From: Egibacteraceae bacterium
GTDB taxonomy: Bacteria; Actinomycetota; Nitriliruptoria; Euzebyales; Egibacteraceae
Length of the DNA: 64,000 nt
Assembly: GCA_030447925.1 (NCBI GenBank)
Contig: JAUJNX010000003.1
Coordinates: 62,001 to 126,000 of the forward strand
Reading direction: 5' to 3'
A model generated the notes under the pieces. That model was not told the DNA's origin. It searched no databases and worked only from the letters and a program-made list of their open reading frames with translations. Below are positions 24,483 through 33,484 of this stretch, one piece after another. Every line of letters starts with the position of its first letter. The first letter of the stretch is position 1. The translations under genes and the position numbers were made by a program.

Positions 24483-24904
24483 GTGCCTGCTCCTCGGTAG
24501 CGGTCGATGACTTCCCGGCCGGTGGCGGACAGGGTGCGGGTGGCGGGCACGTTGATGATGAGCAGGTCGGTCAGGTCGACCGCGCAGGTCACGTCGACGG
24601 TGACGACGCCGCCGGCGGCGAAGGCGCCGGTGTCGGTCGCCACGGTCAGGTTGGTGCAGGTGATGCCGCCGGCGGCGAGGTTGGCCGCAGCGGCCGCTTG
24701 GGCGGCGCCGGCGGCCGCGGCGGGGGTGCGTTCCAGCGACGCGGCGCGGGCGGCTTCGGCGGCGACGTCGGCGACCTCCGCGTCGGCCTGGGTGACCCGG
24801 AACGCCAGGACGGTGACCATGAGCACGGCGACCAGGGCGGGGGTGAGCAGCGCGAGCTCGGCGGCGCCGCTGCCGCGCTCCTCGGACAGCGGGCGGCGGG
24901 TCAT
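24479..24904 (-). CDS. TadE-family pseudopilin
   Basis: A 141-residue protein: GSGAAELALLTPALVAVLMVTVLAFRVTQADAEVADVAAEAARAA is the TadE signature, with the glutamate of the prepilin-type helix (AAELALL). The start ATG 24904 overlaps the stop of the previous TadE gene. It is the second of three consecutive TadE/TadG-like genes. Confidence 0.85.
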   Translation of the reverse strand: MTRRPLSEERGSGAAELALLTPALVAVLMVTVLAFRVTQADAEVADVAAEAARAASLERTPAAAAGAAQAAAAANLAAGGITCTNLTVATDTGAFAAGGVVTVDVTCAVDLTDLLIINVPATRTLSATGREVIDRYRGAGT

Positions 24905-25299
24905 GACGGCGGCCGGAAGCGCTCGACGGGGCCGCTGGCGGTGCGCGCGACGGTGACGGCGTTCAGGCCGGGGAACACCGCGGGGATCTGCCCGGTGACG
25001 GTCACCGACACGGTGGCTGCGGTGCGCTGGGCGGTCGCGGCCGGCTGCTCGAGGATCGGGCCGACGGTCTCGGCGAAGGCTTGCGCGGCGGCCTGCCCGG
25101 CGGCGGCCGACCCGAGCTCGGCCTGGGCGGCCTCCAGCCCCTCGTCGGCGGCGGCGTCGGCGACCTGCCCGGCGTAGAACAGCAGCCCGAACTGGATGGT
25201 CAGCATGATGACCAGCAGCAGCGCCGGGGTGAGGATCGCCCACTCGGTGGTGGCGATCCCGTCCTCGGCGCCGAACCCGCGCCCCGTGTCGCCGCCCAT
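24901..25299 (-). CDS. TadE-family pseudopilin
   Basis: A 132-residue protein: DGIATTEWAILTPALLLVIMLTIQFGLLFYAGQVADAAADEGLEAAQAE is a TadE helix with glutamate at the family position. The C-terminus is a small domain. It follows the Flp-like gene directly. Confidence 0.85.
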   Translation of the reverse strand: MGGDTGRGFGAEDGIATTEWAILTPALLLVIMLTIQFGLLFYAGQVADAAADEGLEAAQAELGSAAAGQAAAQAFAETVGPILEQPAATAQRTAATVSVTVTGQIPAVFPGLNAVTVARTASGPVERFRPPS

Positions 25300-25503
25300 T
25301 CAGTCGCCGGGGATGTTGGCCTGCAGGTTGCCGACGTAGTTGGTGATGAACACCCCGAAGGCGATCGCGACGCCGGCGATGACGGCGAGCAGCAGGGCGA
25401 TCTCGCTGGTGTTCAGCGCGCCGGTCTCGTCGTCGCGCAGGTCGGCGAGCCGGTCGTACAGGCCGTCGGTGACGGTCAGCAGGTAGGCGTACAGGGCGGT
25501 CAT
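25300..25503 (-). CDS. Flp-type major pilin candidate
   Basis: A 67-residue protein from ATG 25503, which has GAGGAG in good position; an upstream GTG at 25533 is less likely. DDETGALNTSEIALLLAVIAGVAIAFGVFITNYVGNL contains a hydrophobic helix with a glutamate near its start, the Flp/Fap pilin pattern. Its small size and position before the TadE genes mark it as the main fibre subunit. Confidence 0.75.
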   Translation of the reverse strand: MTALYAYLLTVTDGLYDRLADLRDDETGALNTSEIALLLAVIAGVAIAFGVFITNYVGNLQANIPGD

Positions 25504-25529
25504 GGCTGCTCCTCGAGACGGGCCGGGGG

Positions 25530-26405
25530 TCACTGGGTCCCGGCGATCAGGACGACGGCGGGGAACATCAGGAAGCCCACGAACCCGATGACGAGGATGG
25601 TCGTGGGGATGGTCATCTGTTCGGTGGAGGTCTGCGCCTCCGCTTCGGCGTCGGCGAGCTGGTGGGCGCGCAGGGTGGCGGCCTTGGCCGCCAGCGAGTC
25701 CGCGGCGCGGGCGCCCTGGCTGCCGGCGAGCTGCACGCTGGCGGCGAGCTCACGCAGCTCGGCGACGCCGAGGTCCTCGCCGAGGCGGGCCAGCGCCACC
25801 CAGGGCGACTCGCGGTGGACGCGGGCGTGCTCCAGGGCGCGGCGCAGCTCCAGGAACGACCAGCTGTCGCCGGTGCGCGCGGCGACGGTCAGGGCGGTCT
25901 CCATGTGTCCGCCGCCGGCGAGCAGGATGGTGACCAGGTCCAGGTAGCTGGCCAGCGCGGTCCGGAACGACGCGCGCCGGTCGCGGGCGCGTTCGCGGAC
26001 CCGCCGGTCGGGCCACAGGAACCCCAGCGGCGCGCCGAGAACCGCGGCGGCGAGGACGCCGGCGAGGGGCAGCTGCACGCCGGCCAGGGCGAGCAGCCCG
26101 GCCAGCAGGGTCGGGTAGCCGCCGCCGACCAGCGCGCCGGTCAGCTTGGCCAGCGCGTGCTGCTGGGCGGTGCGGCCCACCACCGCCAGCTCCTGGGCGA
26201 TCCGGTCGGCGCCGATGGCGCCGAGGCGGGCGGCGCGCTGCTCCAGGCCGGCACGCAGCCCGCCCGGGGTGGCGGAGGGGGCGGCGGTGAGCCGGTCGAG
26301 GCGGTCCAGCGCGTCGGCCAGCGGCGGGCGGGCGGGCAGCAGGCCGCGCTGGAGCAGCAGCAGACCCGCCCCAACCCCGGCGCCGAGCAGCAGCGGGACG
26401 ATCAC
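25530..26405 (-). CDS. tadC: TadC-like inner-membrane platform protein (T2SF domain)
   Basis: A 291-residue protein from GTG 26405, whose codon overlaps the stop of the TadB gene. Three to four hydrophobic helices are visible: VPLLLGAGVGAGLLLLQRG, YPTLLAGLLALAGVQLPLAGVLAAAVLGAPLGF, and the C-terminal PTTILVIGFVGFLMFPAVVLI. The cytoplasmic part FRTALASYLDLVTILLAGGGHMETAL is typical of T2SF/GspF domains. It pairs with TadB as the platform for pilus extrusion. Confidence 0.85.
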   Translation of the reverse strand: MIVPLLLGAGVGAGLLLLQRGLLPARPPLADALDRLDRLTAAPSATPGGLRAGLEQRAARLGAIGADRIAQELAVVGRTAQQHALAKLTGALVGGGYPTLLAGLLALAGVQLPLAGVLAAAVLGAPLGFLWPDRRVRERARDRRASFRTALASYLDLVTILLAGGGHMETALTVAARTGDSWSFLELRRALEHARVHRESPWVALARLGEDLGVAELRELAASVQLAGSQGARAADSLAAKAATLRAHQLADAEAEAQTSTEQMTIPTTILVIGFVGFLMFPAVVLIAGTQ

Positions 26406-27259
26406 GCGGCCTCGTCTCCCAGCTCGCGGGTGAACAGCCGCTCCGGCGGGGTGGTGGCGGCCAGGCGGGTCAGCAGCCACAGGCCGAACAGGAACACCCC
26501 GCCGACCAGGGCGAGGACCAGCTGGCCGCCGACGCTGTCGTAGGGCTGCAGGTACTCGCGGCGGAACGCGACCATCGCGACGGCGAACAGCACGAAGACC
26601 GAGGAGATGATCGCCACCGACGTGCGGATGCTGGTGCGGCTGACCTGCACGCGCAGCAGCATCCGCGCCTCCTGTTGCGCGCTGTCGGCGAGCTTGCCGA
26701 GCAGGCCGGACAGGTCGCCGGCGCCGCTGCTCGCCGCGGCGGTTAGCGCGACGGTGAGCTTGTCGGCCAGCGGGTCGTCGACCTCGTCGGCGAACACGCG
26801 CAGCGCCTCGGGCAGCGGCATGCGACCGGCGCGGCGGGCCAGCCGGCGGACCGGGTCGGCGATCGCCGCGGGGGCGACGTGGGCGCTGGCCTCGATCGCC
26901 TGCTCCAGACCGCCGGCGGCGGCGATGGTGTCGCGCAGCTGCAGCGCCCAGGTGGCCATCGCCTCGGTCCGCGCGATCGCCGCCTTGCTCTGGCCGCGGC
27001 CGCCGCCGACCAGAGCGGGGGCGAGCAGCACCACCAGACCGGCCAGCACCGCGCCGGCGACCCAGCCGGTCGCCACGAGCACGAGTACGGCGGCCGCGGC
27101 GGCGGCCGCGGCGCGCAGGACGTTGCGCTGGGCGGCGGGGCCGGCCGGCCCGCCGCCGGACAGGCGGGGCAGCGCGCGGCGGCCGGTCAGCCCGGCGAAC
27201 AGCAGGTACAGCCCGACGCCGATGCCGGCACCGAGCGCGGCGGGCAGCAGCGCGGTCAC
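26402..27259 (-). CDS. tadB: TadB-like inner-membrane platform protein (T2SF domain)
   Basis: A 285-residue protein from GTG 27259 (overlapping the ATPase stop). Helices near the N-terminus and the C-terminus (SVFVLFAVAMVAF, LVLALVGGVFLFGLWLL) frame the cytoplasmic T2SF region ATWALQLRDTIAAAGGLEQAIEAS and KLTVALTAAASSGAGDLSGLLGKLADSAQQEARMLLRVQ. It works with TadC and the ATPase. Confidence 0.85.
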   Translation of the reverse strand: MTALLPAALGAGIGVGLYLLFAGLTGRRALPRLSGGGPAGPAAQRNVLRAAAAAAAAVLVLVATGWVAGAVLAGLVVLLAPALVGGGRGQSKAAIARTEAMATWALQLRDTIAAAGGLEQAIEASAHVAPAAIADPVRRLARRAGRMPLPEALRVFADEVDDPLADKLTVALTAAASSGAGDLSGLLGKLADSAQQEARMLLRVQVSRTSIRTSVAIISSVFVLFAVAMVAFRREYLQPYDSVGGQLVLALVGGVFLFGLWLLTRLAATTPPERLFTRELGDEAA

Positions 27260-28557
27260 TGGTCCCACCACCCGTCGGGCTTGTCCAGCAGGTGGAAGGC
27301 GAAGCCGGCGGCGTCCAGCCGGGCCGTGGTGGCGTCGGTGAACGCCACCCCGGCGGGGACTGCGCGCCCGTCGAAGCGGGGTGCGAACACCTCGTTGGAG
27401 ATGACGTGGCGCGGGTCGGCCGCGGCGACCTCCCGGACGCTGGACACGACCCGGGTGCCGTCGGCGGCGCGGCCGAGGTGGACGACGAAGTCGACGGCGT
27501 TGGCGACCAGCCGGTAGGCGAACTCCGCGGAGTAGTGCTGCTCGCTCATCGATGCGTACTGCGCCAGCCGGTCGAACATCTCCCGGGTCGACGAGGCGTG
27601 GATGGTGCACATCGACCCGTCGTTGCCCTGGGTCATGGCCAGCAGCATCGACAGGACCTCGCCGCCGCGGGCCTCGCCGACGATCACCCGGTCGGGGTCC
27701 ATGCGCAGGGCCATGCGCACCAGGTCGTCCATGGTGATCGCCCCGGCGCCCTCCAGGTTGGCGGGGCGGGCCTCGAGGACCTCGAAGTCGTGGTGGCGGT
27801 CGGCGAAGCGGTCCAGGCCGAGCTCAAGGTCGTCCTCGACGGTGATGATCCGCTCGGTCGCGGGGACCTCGTTGAGCAGCGCGCGCAGGAAGGTGGTCTT
27901 GCCCGCGCCGGTGCCGCCGCCGACGACGATGTTGAACCGGGCCTTGACCGCCGCGGACAGGAACTCGGCGAGGGCCTGGTCGATCATGCCCAGGCGGCGC
28001 AGCTCGCCCAGGTGGCTCCACTCGAAGTTGTGCAGGCGGACCGAGATGTGCGGGCGGGACGACACCGACATGACCGCGTGGAAGCGGGCGCCGTTGGGGA
28101 GCCGCAGGTTCAGCTCGGGGCTGGCCTCGTCGAAGCGGCGAGGGGTGCGGCCCTGGCGGGCGCCGATCCAGCGGATCAGCTCGACCAGCTCGGCGTCGCT
28201 GCCGGCGATCGGCCGGCCGCGCTTCTTGGTCCCGTCGCGCAGCTTCAGCACGACGTTGTCGTGGCCGCGGACGTGGATGTCGGACAGGTTGGGGTCGTCG
28301 ACGTAGCGCTGCAGCGGCCCCACGCCGAACAGCCGGTCGAACACGTCGCGGCGCAGCTGCTGCTCGGCGTCCTCGGTCAGCGGCGGGCGCCCCTGCCGCA
28401 TCCTGGTGCCAGCCATATCGGTCAGCAGTCGCGACAGGATGGTGTCGGCGAAGGCGCGCTCGTCCTCGCTGGTCGCCGGGGAGGCGGCGTCGCGGCTGTC
28501 CAGCCAGCGCGACAGGGCGGTGCGGACCGCGGTGACCAGCTCGTCGAGCTCGTTCAT
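27256..28557 (-). CDS. tadA: CpaF/TadA-type pilus assembly ATPase
   Basis: A 433-residue secretion ATPase. The Walker A motif is GGGTGAGKTTF (residues 213-223), the Asp box IITVEDDLELGL, the Walker B region DDLVRMALRMDPDRVIVGEARGGE, and the His box MLLAMTQGNDGSMCTIHASS. The length is typical. It energises pilin polymerisation at the inner membrane. Overlaps with the CpaE-like gene before and TadB after are four bases each. Confidence 0.95.
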   Translation of the reverse strand: MNELDELVTAVRTALSRWLDSRDAASPATSEDERAFADTILSRLLTDMAGTRMRQGRPPLTEDAEQQLRRDVFDRLFGVGPLQRYVDDPNLSDIHVRGHDNVVLKLRDGTKKRGRPIAGSDAELVELIRWIGARQGRTPRRFDEASPELNLRLPNGARFHAVMSVSSRPHISVRLHNFEWSHLGELRRLGMIDQALAEFLSAAVKARFNIVVGGGTGAGKTTFLRALLNEVPATERIITVEDDLELGLDRFADRHHDFEVLEARPANLEGAGAITMDDLVRMALRMDPDRVIVGEARGGEVLSMLLAMTQGNDGSMCTIHASSTREMFDRLAQYASMSEQHYSAEFAYRLVANAVDFVVHLGRAADGTRVVSSVREVAAADPRHVISNEVFAPRFDGRAVPAGVAFTDATTARLDAAGFAFHLLDKPDGWWDQ

Positions 28558-29291
28558 GCGCTGCGCGCCGTCTGCACGGCCAGCAGGTCGGAGAGGCGTT
28601 CGGCGAGGCTGCGGGCGTGGCGGATCAGCGGCGAGCGGCGCAGGTCCCGTGGCGTGGCGGTGCGGTCGGCCAGCGCCCGGGCGGTGCGCGGGTCGTCGGG
28701 CAGCGACCCGACCACGCCGACCGCGACGCGGTCGCCGAACAGCCGGTCGACCTCGGCGACGGAGTAGCCGCCGCCGGTCAGCAGCAACCCCACCCGCGTG
28801 GGCGGCGGACGCTCCTCCAGCCGCGCGAGCGCCAGGCGCAGCTCCTCCAGCCGTGGTCGGCACACCAGCACCAGCAGGTCCGCGGCGTCGGCCAGCGGCC
28901 GTGCGGGCGACCCGGCGGACAACCGGCCGCAGTCGGCGATCGCGGTGACCTCCGGGGTGCCGGCGAGCTGCTCGCCGAGCGGCCGGGCCAGCGCGGCGAC
29001 CGCGGCGGCGGCCTGCCCGGGCGCGGGGGAGGTGGGGATGGCGGCCAGCCCGCCGGGCAGGGTCTGGACATGCTCGGCGACCAGCTGGCGGGACAGCCGG
29101 TGGCGGCCCGCCGCCGCCAGCGACGTCAGGCCCGGCCCGTCGGCGGGCAGGTCGAAGCGGGTCACCAGCGACCCGCCATCGGGGTCGGCCTCGACCAGCA
29201 CCACCTCGGGCTGCGGCCAGACGCTGGCCAGCGCCACCGCCGCGGTGGTGACCCCGGGGGCTGCCTTGAGCGAGGCGAGGGCGAGCAGCAT
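28554..29291 (-). CDS. CpaE/MinD-like P-loop protein
   Basis: A 245-residue protein. The deviant Walker motif SLKAAPGVTTAAVALASVWP lacks the lysine of the canonical KGGxGKT. VVLVEADPDGGSLVTRFDLP supplies the switch aspartate, and DAADLLVLVCRP the later strand. This class localises the Tad machine (CpaE role). The altered loop suggests weak or no ATP hydrolysis, as often seen in actinobacterial Tad operons. Confidence 0.8.
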   Translation of the reverse strand: MLLALASLKAAPGVTTAAVALASVWPQPEVVLVEADPDGGSLVTRFDLPADGPGLTSLAAAGRHRLSRQLVAEHVQTLPGGLAAIPTSPAPGQAAAAVAALARPLGEQLAGTPEVTAIADCGRLSAGSPARPLADAADLLVLVCRPRLEELRLALARLEERPPPTRVGLLLTGGGYSVAEVDRLFGDRVAVGVVGSLPDDPRTARALADRTATPRDLRRSPLIRHARSLAERLSDLLAVQTARSA

Positions 29292-29294
29292 CCG

Positions 29295-29975
29295 CTACTC
29301 CCCGCTCACGGCGAGGCGGACCGCGTCCTGGCTGGCCGCGCCGGCGACCGGCGCGGCCAAGCTCTCGGGCACCAGCACGGTGACCAGCAGCCGGTCGCTG
29401 CTGTCGCTCACCGGGGCGACCTCGAACACCTCGGCGGCGTCGACGAGGACCTCGGCAGCGGGGGCGGTCGTCCCGGTCGCAGCGCCCGCGACGGTGGGCG
29501 TGGCGATGACCTGGACCTGGTCGCCGGGCCGCAGCTGCGTGGTCGGGTAGCCGCCCGGGTCCAGCGCCAGCCCGACCGAGCTGAGCCCCGCGGGGACCGC
29601 CGACCGGTCGGCGAGCACGTCGCGGGTGAGCGGCACCCCCGGCGACAGCGCGACGCGGGCGACCCGCCCGACCAGCTCGTCCAGCTCGCCGGCCGGGATG
29701 GTCACCAGCCCGTCGCCTGCGGACACCCCGACGGTGGCCAGGTCCGCGGCGGCCAGCGCCGCACCGGCCGGCACCTGACGGGCGACGGTCACCACCGGCG
29801 TCTGGCCGCGGACCGACGTGACGTACACGAAGACCCCCAGCGCACAGCCCGCCACAAGCAGCAGCCCGATCAGCGTCTCAGGCAGCCGCCGCTGGCTCCG
29901 CGACGCCGGCGGCTGCACCCGCACCGGCTCCGGCCCGCGCCGACCGCTCGACACGTCCGTGACTGCCCGCACCAT
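29295..29975 (-). CDS. SAF-domain protein (CpaB/RcpC-like)
   Basis: A 226-residue protein from ATG 29975 (GTG 29978 is also possible). One N-terminal transmembrane helix (ETLIGLLLVAGCALGVFVYVTSV) is followed by a SAF domain: VVTVARQVPAGAALAAADLATVGVSAGDGLVTI, LVGRVARVALSPGVPLTRDVLADRSAVPAGLSSVGLALDPGGYP. CpaB-type proteins sit in the cell envelope and help pilus assembly or stability. The sequence fits that role in this operon. Confidence 0.8.
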   Translation of the reverse strand: MVRAVTDVSSGRRGPEPVRVQPPASRSQRRLPETLIGLLLVAGCALGVFVYVTSVRGQTPVVTVARQVPAGAALAAADLATVGVSAGDGLVTIPAGELDELVGRVARVALSPGVPLTRDVLADRSAVPAGLSSVGLALDPGGYPTTQLRPGDQVQVIATPTVAGAATGTTAPAAEVLVDAAEVFEVAPVSDSSDRLLVTVLVPESLAAPVAGAASQDAVRLAVSGE

Positions 29976-30024
29976 CACTCCGACCCTTCCATCCCGCGCC
30001 CCCGCCCGGGGCGTGGTGTGTGCG

Positions 30025-30927
30025 CTACTGGCGCAACGCCTGCACCTCGGCAACCGGGATCTGCAGGGCCGCCGAGCGGGTGAGCTCGCCGAGATCCCCA
30101 TCCGTCCCCGGCAGCGTCGAGGTCCACGACACCGCCCAAGTGACCGTCACCGACGCGCTGTAGACGTTCCCCGGCTGCGTCGATGAGCTCGCCAGGTACG
30201 TATGTGCGCATTCCGAGGCGTCTTCCTCGCTGCCCGGCGTCCACGCGGTGCCCGGACCCGCGCAGGGCACCACCGCACCGTCGCCCATGCTCCACTGCGC
30301 AACGGTCGGCTCGGCGGTCACCGTCGCGCTCACACCGGCCGCCGACGCCGTCGCGCTGCGCGGCTGCCAGTAGCCCCCGTCCAGCCACAGCCAGGTGGGC
30401 ACCGCCACCAGCGACCGCTGGCCCGGCGGCGGGTTGGTCGCCGCCGGCGGGTCGGGGATCTCCAGCGACTGCAGTGCCCGTTCGGCAAGCACCCGCGGGT
30501 CGACCACCACCACACCGCCGCCCGCCTCGGCACCGGGCACCACCTGGTAGGACGCCAGCGTGCCATCGGGGTACCGGCAGTACTCAGCGTAGTAGGTGCC
30601 GGTGGAGCTTCCCCCAATCGCCCCCTCAGGGTCGTAGGGCTGGTCGCCGGCCCCGGGGTTCACATGGTCGTTCACGTTGGAAGCGGGCGGGGACAGCGGC
30701 TCGTAGGTGCAGGTGATGCCGGAGGACGAAGCGCCACCACCGCCGTTGCCGCCACCACCTCCACCGCTGGTGCTGCCCGGGGTGGTGTCCACGTTCTCGA
30801 CCGTCGCGGTCGGGCTCCCGCCTGCCGGCAGGTCACCGCCCGGCCGCGGACCAGCCAGCGCCGCCGGCGCGGCCACGGTCAGCAGCACGCAGGTGAGTCC
30901 CGCGACGTGAGCTACTCGACTGCGCAT
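30025..30927 (-). CDS. secreted protein of the Tad operon
   Basis: A 300-residue protein. The signal peptide MRSRVAHVAGLTCVLLTVAAPAALA is cleaved after ALA; a glycine/serine linker (GSTSGGGGGGNGGGG) and a domain with six cysteines follow. The C-terminal part (VSATVTAEPTVAQWSMGDG, ECAHTYLASS, SASVTVTWAVSWTS) has the beta-sandwich look of PKD domains. It is probably surface-exposed and pilus-associated. The start overlaps the end of the lipoprotein gene by 16 bases. Confidence 0.7.
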   Translation of the reverse strand: MRSRVAHVAGLTCVLLTVAAPAALAGPRPGGDLPAGGSPTATVENVDTTPGSTSGGGGGGNGGGGASSSGITCTYEPLSPPASNVNDHVNPGAGDQPYDPEGAIGGSSTGTYYAEYCRYPDGTLASYQVVPGAEAGGGVVVVDPRVLAERALQSLEIPDPPAATNPPPGQRSLVAVPTWLWLDGGYWQPRSATASAAGVSATVTAEPTVAQWSMGDGAVVPCAGPGTAWTPGSEEDASECAHTYLASSSTQPGNVYSASVTVTWAVSWTSTLPGTDGDLGELTRSAALQIPVAEVQALRQ

Positions 30928-31547
30928 CCCGCGACCCCTTCCCAGTCCCTCTGATTGGCGGGGTAGGCGACCTTCCAGCTGCCGTCCTCGCGCACCATGT
31001 CCGCGACGATCAGCCGGGTGCCCACCCCTTCGCCCTGCCGCTCCCCGGTAGCCAGCGTCTCGGTCCAGCCGTCATCGATGTAGCAATCACGCACCTTCGC
31101 GGTGTCACCGGTGATCTCCAGCACGCTGGTCCGATGCTCGACGATGCTGTCGGGCGGGCTGCGGAACACCTGCCCCGCCGCCCGGAACCGCGAGGTGGAC
31201 TCCGTGACGGTCCTAAGCGCCTCCCCGGTGGCGTAGCGCGCGAGGTCGGGGTAGTCCGCCGTCGGTGGGCTCTGGTTCGCCGCGACATAGGTGTCCCAGT
31301 AGGCCTGGTAAGCGGCGAGGACCTCTGCCTCGGCAGGGTCGGCCGTAGAGGCGGGCGACAGGGCTGGGGTCGCGCTTGGGGTCGCCGTCGGCGCGCTTGA
31401 GCTGGCGGCGGGGCCGTCCGTGGGCTCCTCGGCGGGTGCGGCGGCCTCGGGGTCGGGCGCCTCGCTCTCCGACTGGCAGGCCGAACCCCCCAGCGCGGCG
31501 ACCAGGACCATCGCGAGGACCCGCGATCGGTAGCACCAGCGCGTCAT
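30912..31547 (-). CDS. lipoprotein, first gene of the Tad operon
   Basis: A 211-residue protein with signal peptide and lipobox (VLVAALGGSAC, cysteine 24), an alanine/proline/threonine linker, and a C-terminal domain AYQAYWDTYVAANQSPPTADYPDLARYATGEAL...SVLEITGDTAKVRDCYIDDGW. The latter resembles the NTF2-like domain of small actinobacterial lipoproteins. It opens the 12-gene pilus operon. No clear promoter is seen in the 170 bases upstream. Confidence 0.75.
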   Translation of the reverse strand: MTRWCYRSRVLAMVLVAALGGSACQSESEAPDPEAAAPAEEPTDGPAASSSAPTATPSATPALSPASTADPAEAEVLAAYQAYWDTYVAANQSPPTADYPDLARYATGEALRTVTESTSRFRAAGQVFRSPPDSIVEHRTSVLEITGDTAKVRDCYIDDGWTETLATGERQGEGVGTRLIVADMVREDGSWKVAYPANQRDWEGVAGCAVE

Positions 31548-31720
31548 AGCCCCCCACCGCCCGACCTAGCCAGGCGACGGTAGCACCGGCGATCTAGACC
31601 CTCTGTGACCACCACATCCTCCTTTGACTGCTCTGGGTAGTTCGTCGTGTGGCCGGTCGAACGACCCCCAATCGGGGGAAGCCCCTTGAACTGCGATGAA
31701 TGGTCGTGCAGCAGCGGGGG

Positions 31721-33484
31721 CTAGTGTCGGAGGCGCCGCCGCTGGCGGTAGTAGGGGCGGGCGTGCAGGTGGGCGGGCGGCAGCGTCCCGTGGACGAGCA
31801 GCGCCTGGCTGGGCGCGACGCGGCGCAGCAGCTCGGCGGGCAGCAGCTTGGCCGACGTCCCGGAGTGGTTCACCGACCTGGGCCCCGCGGCGGTGAGCAG
31901 GTGGTGGTCGGCGGTGACGGACTGCTGGCGGAGCTCCTCGTCGCCGAGCAGGCTGCTGGCGTACTCCAGGGTGGCGCGGTCCGACACGCCGGAGAAGAAG
32001 ACCTTGCTGCCGTGGTTGGTGACGACGCTGTCGGCCAGCCGGCCGTAGGCGTGGTCGACCTGCGCCTTGCTCTGCCAGATGGTGACCAACAGGATGCCGA
32101 TGCCGGCGCAGGTGGACGCGACCTGGGGCAGCCAGCCGAGCGGGGTGTTGCCGGCCTCGTCCAGGACAACCAGCGTGGGCGGCAGCGGCTGGTTGGTCCG
32201 CCCGGCCCGCTCGTAGGCCTGCTGGAACAGGTCGCCGAGCAGCCCGCCGAAGACCGGCGCCAGACGTGCCTGCTCGTGCAACGGCCCGGACAGGTACAGG
32301 GTGTTGCTGCCGGCCAGCAGCCAGTCCAGGTCGATGTCGGGCCGGGTCGCGGTGTCGGCCACGGAGGGGTCCTGCCAAGGCAGCAGCAGGGTGCTGCAGG
32401 TGGCGTAGGTGCCACCGCGGGTGCGCTCGTCCAGCCCCCAGATGGCTTCGGCTGCGGCCTGGGCGCGGGCGGCGTCGGCGCGGATGCCGGGGTCGGGGTG
32501 GGCGGTGAGGCGTGCGAGGCGTTCGCCGACGCGGCCGAGGTCGTGCTCGACCGGCCGGTCCGCGCGCAGGACCCAATCGACGACGTCGGACATGCCGTCG
32601 CCGGTGGCGGCGGCGGCGAACAGCAGCGGCCACAGCAGCTGCTGGGCCATGGCGAGGAAGAACTGCAGGTTCTCCGCGCCGTTCTGCGGTCCGGCGTCGG
32701 TGAGCGCCCGGGCGGCCTTCTGCGCGCCGGCGGCGGTGGCTGACGCGCGCAGGGGGGACCAGTGGGCGCTGGGCTGGCCGGTGCCGCCGGTCGGGTCGAA
32801 CACCTTGACCTCACCCACGGCCTGGCGGGCTTGGAGGGTGGCGGCGAGCAGGTCGTTCTTGACCGACGACAGGATGGCCGGCCCCTGCCACTCGAGGATG
32901 CCGGTGATGGTGTTCGCGGTCTTGCCGCAGCGGCTAGGGCCGATGACGATCACCGAGGAGCGGTCGCCCTGGCGGGCGCCGCCGCGGCGGCCGGGACCGG
33001 CTGCGGAGCGGTCTTCGGTGGCGACGAGCCGGCCGTGGACGGTGCCCAGGATCAGCCGGCCGGCGACGGGTCGGCGCAGCACCAGCGGCGCGAGCTCGGC
33101 GAGGGTGGCGAACCGGGAGCGCGTGTCCACGCCCAGCCGGACGCGCCGCCCGACGCCGACGCGCGGGTGCAGGGCGTGCGCGGCGAGAAGCACGGCCGCC
33201 AGAACCGCCAACGCGACGGCCCCGGTGCACACCCAGTACAGCCAGGGCGGTCCAAGCTGGGCGGCGAGGGCGCTGCCCCACGCAACGTCGGGGTGGGGCC
33301 AGGCCGCGGGCAGCCGGACGCCGGCTCGTGCGGCGGCGGCGAGGTCGGCGGGCAGGGGACGGCCGGTGGACAGCAGCGCCGACAGCTGGGCGCCCGCCCA
33401 CACCACCCCGGTGGCCGCGCAGGAGGCGGCGACCACGACGCCGGCGAGCAGCTCGAGCGGGCTGGAGGCGGCACGGCCGTTCAC
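31721..33484 (-). CDS. TraG/VirD4-type conjugative coupling ATPase
   Basis: A 587-residue protein with two N-terminal transmembrane helices (residues ~10-35 and ~82-105). Walker A is IGPSRCGKT (residues ~181-189), followed by SVKNDLL, and Walker B is PTLVVLDEAGNTPLGWLPQVASTCAGIGILLVTIWQSKAQ. These are the TraG/VirD4 signatures. It hands the relaxase-DNA complex to the secretion channel. The N-terminal GTVHGRLVATEDRSAAG is typical of actinobacterial members. It overlaps the sigma-like gene by four bases. Confidence 0.95.
   Translation of the reverse strand: MNGRAASSPLELLAGVVVAASCAATGVVWAGAQLSALLSTGRPLPADLAAAARAGVRLPAAWPHPDVAWGSALAAQLGPPWLYWVCTGAVALAVLAAVLLAAHALHPRVGVGRRVRLGVDTRSRFATLAELAPLVLRRPVAGRLILGTVHGRLVATEDRSAAGPGRRGGARQGDRSSVIVIGPSRCGKTANTITGILEWQGPAILSSVKNDLLAATLQARQAVGEVKVFDPTGGTGQPSAHWSPLRASATAAGAQKAARALTDAGPQNGAENLQFFLAMAQQLLWPLLFAAAATGDGMSDVVDWVLRADRPVEHDLGRVGERLARLTAHPDPGIRADAARAQAAAEAIWGLDERTRGGTYATCSTLLLPWQDPSVADTATRPDIDLDWLLAGSNTLYLSGPLHEQARLAPVFGGLLGDLFQQAYERAGRTNQPLPPTLVVLDEAGNTPLGWLPQVASTCAGIGILLVTIWQSKAQVDHAYGRLADSVVTNHGSKVFFSGVSDRATLEYASSLLGDEELRQQSVTADHHLLTAAGPRSVNHSGTSAKLLPAELLRRVAPSQALLVHGTLPPAHLHARPYYRQRRRLRH

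Noticed and set aside
31667-31680. Small hairpin CCCCC-AATC-GGGGG downstream of the coupling ATPase as a terminator
   Set aside because: Only five pairs and no U-run; too weak to list as a feature, though the position is suitable.
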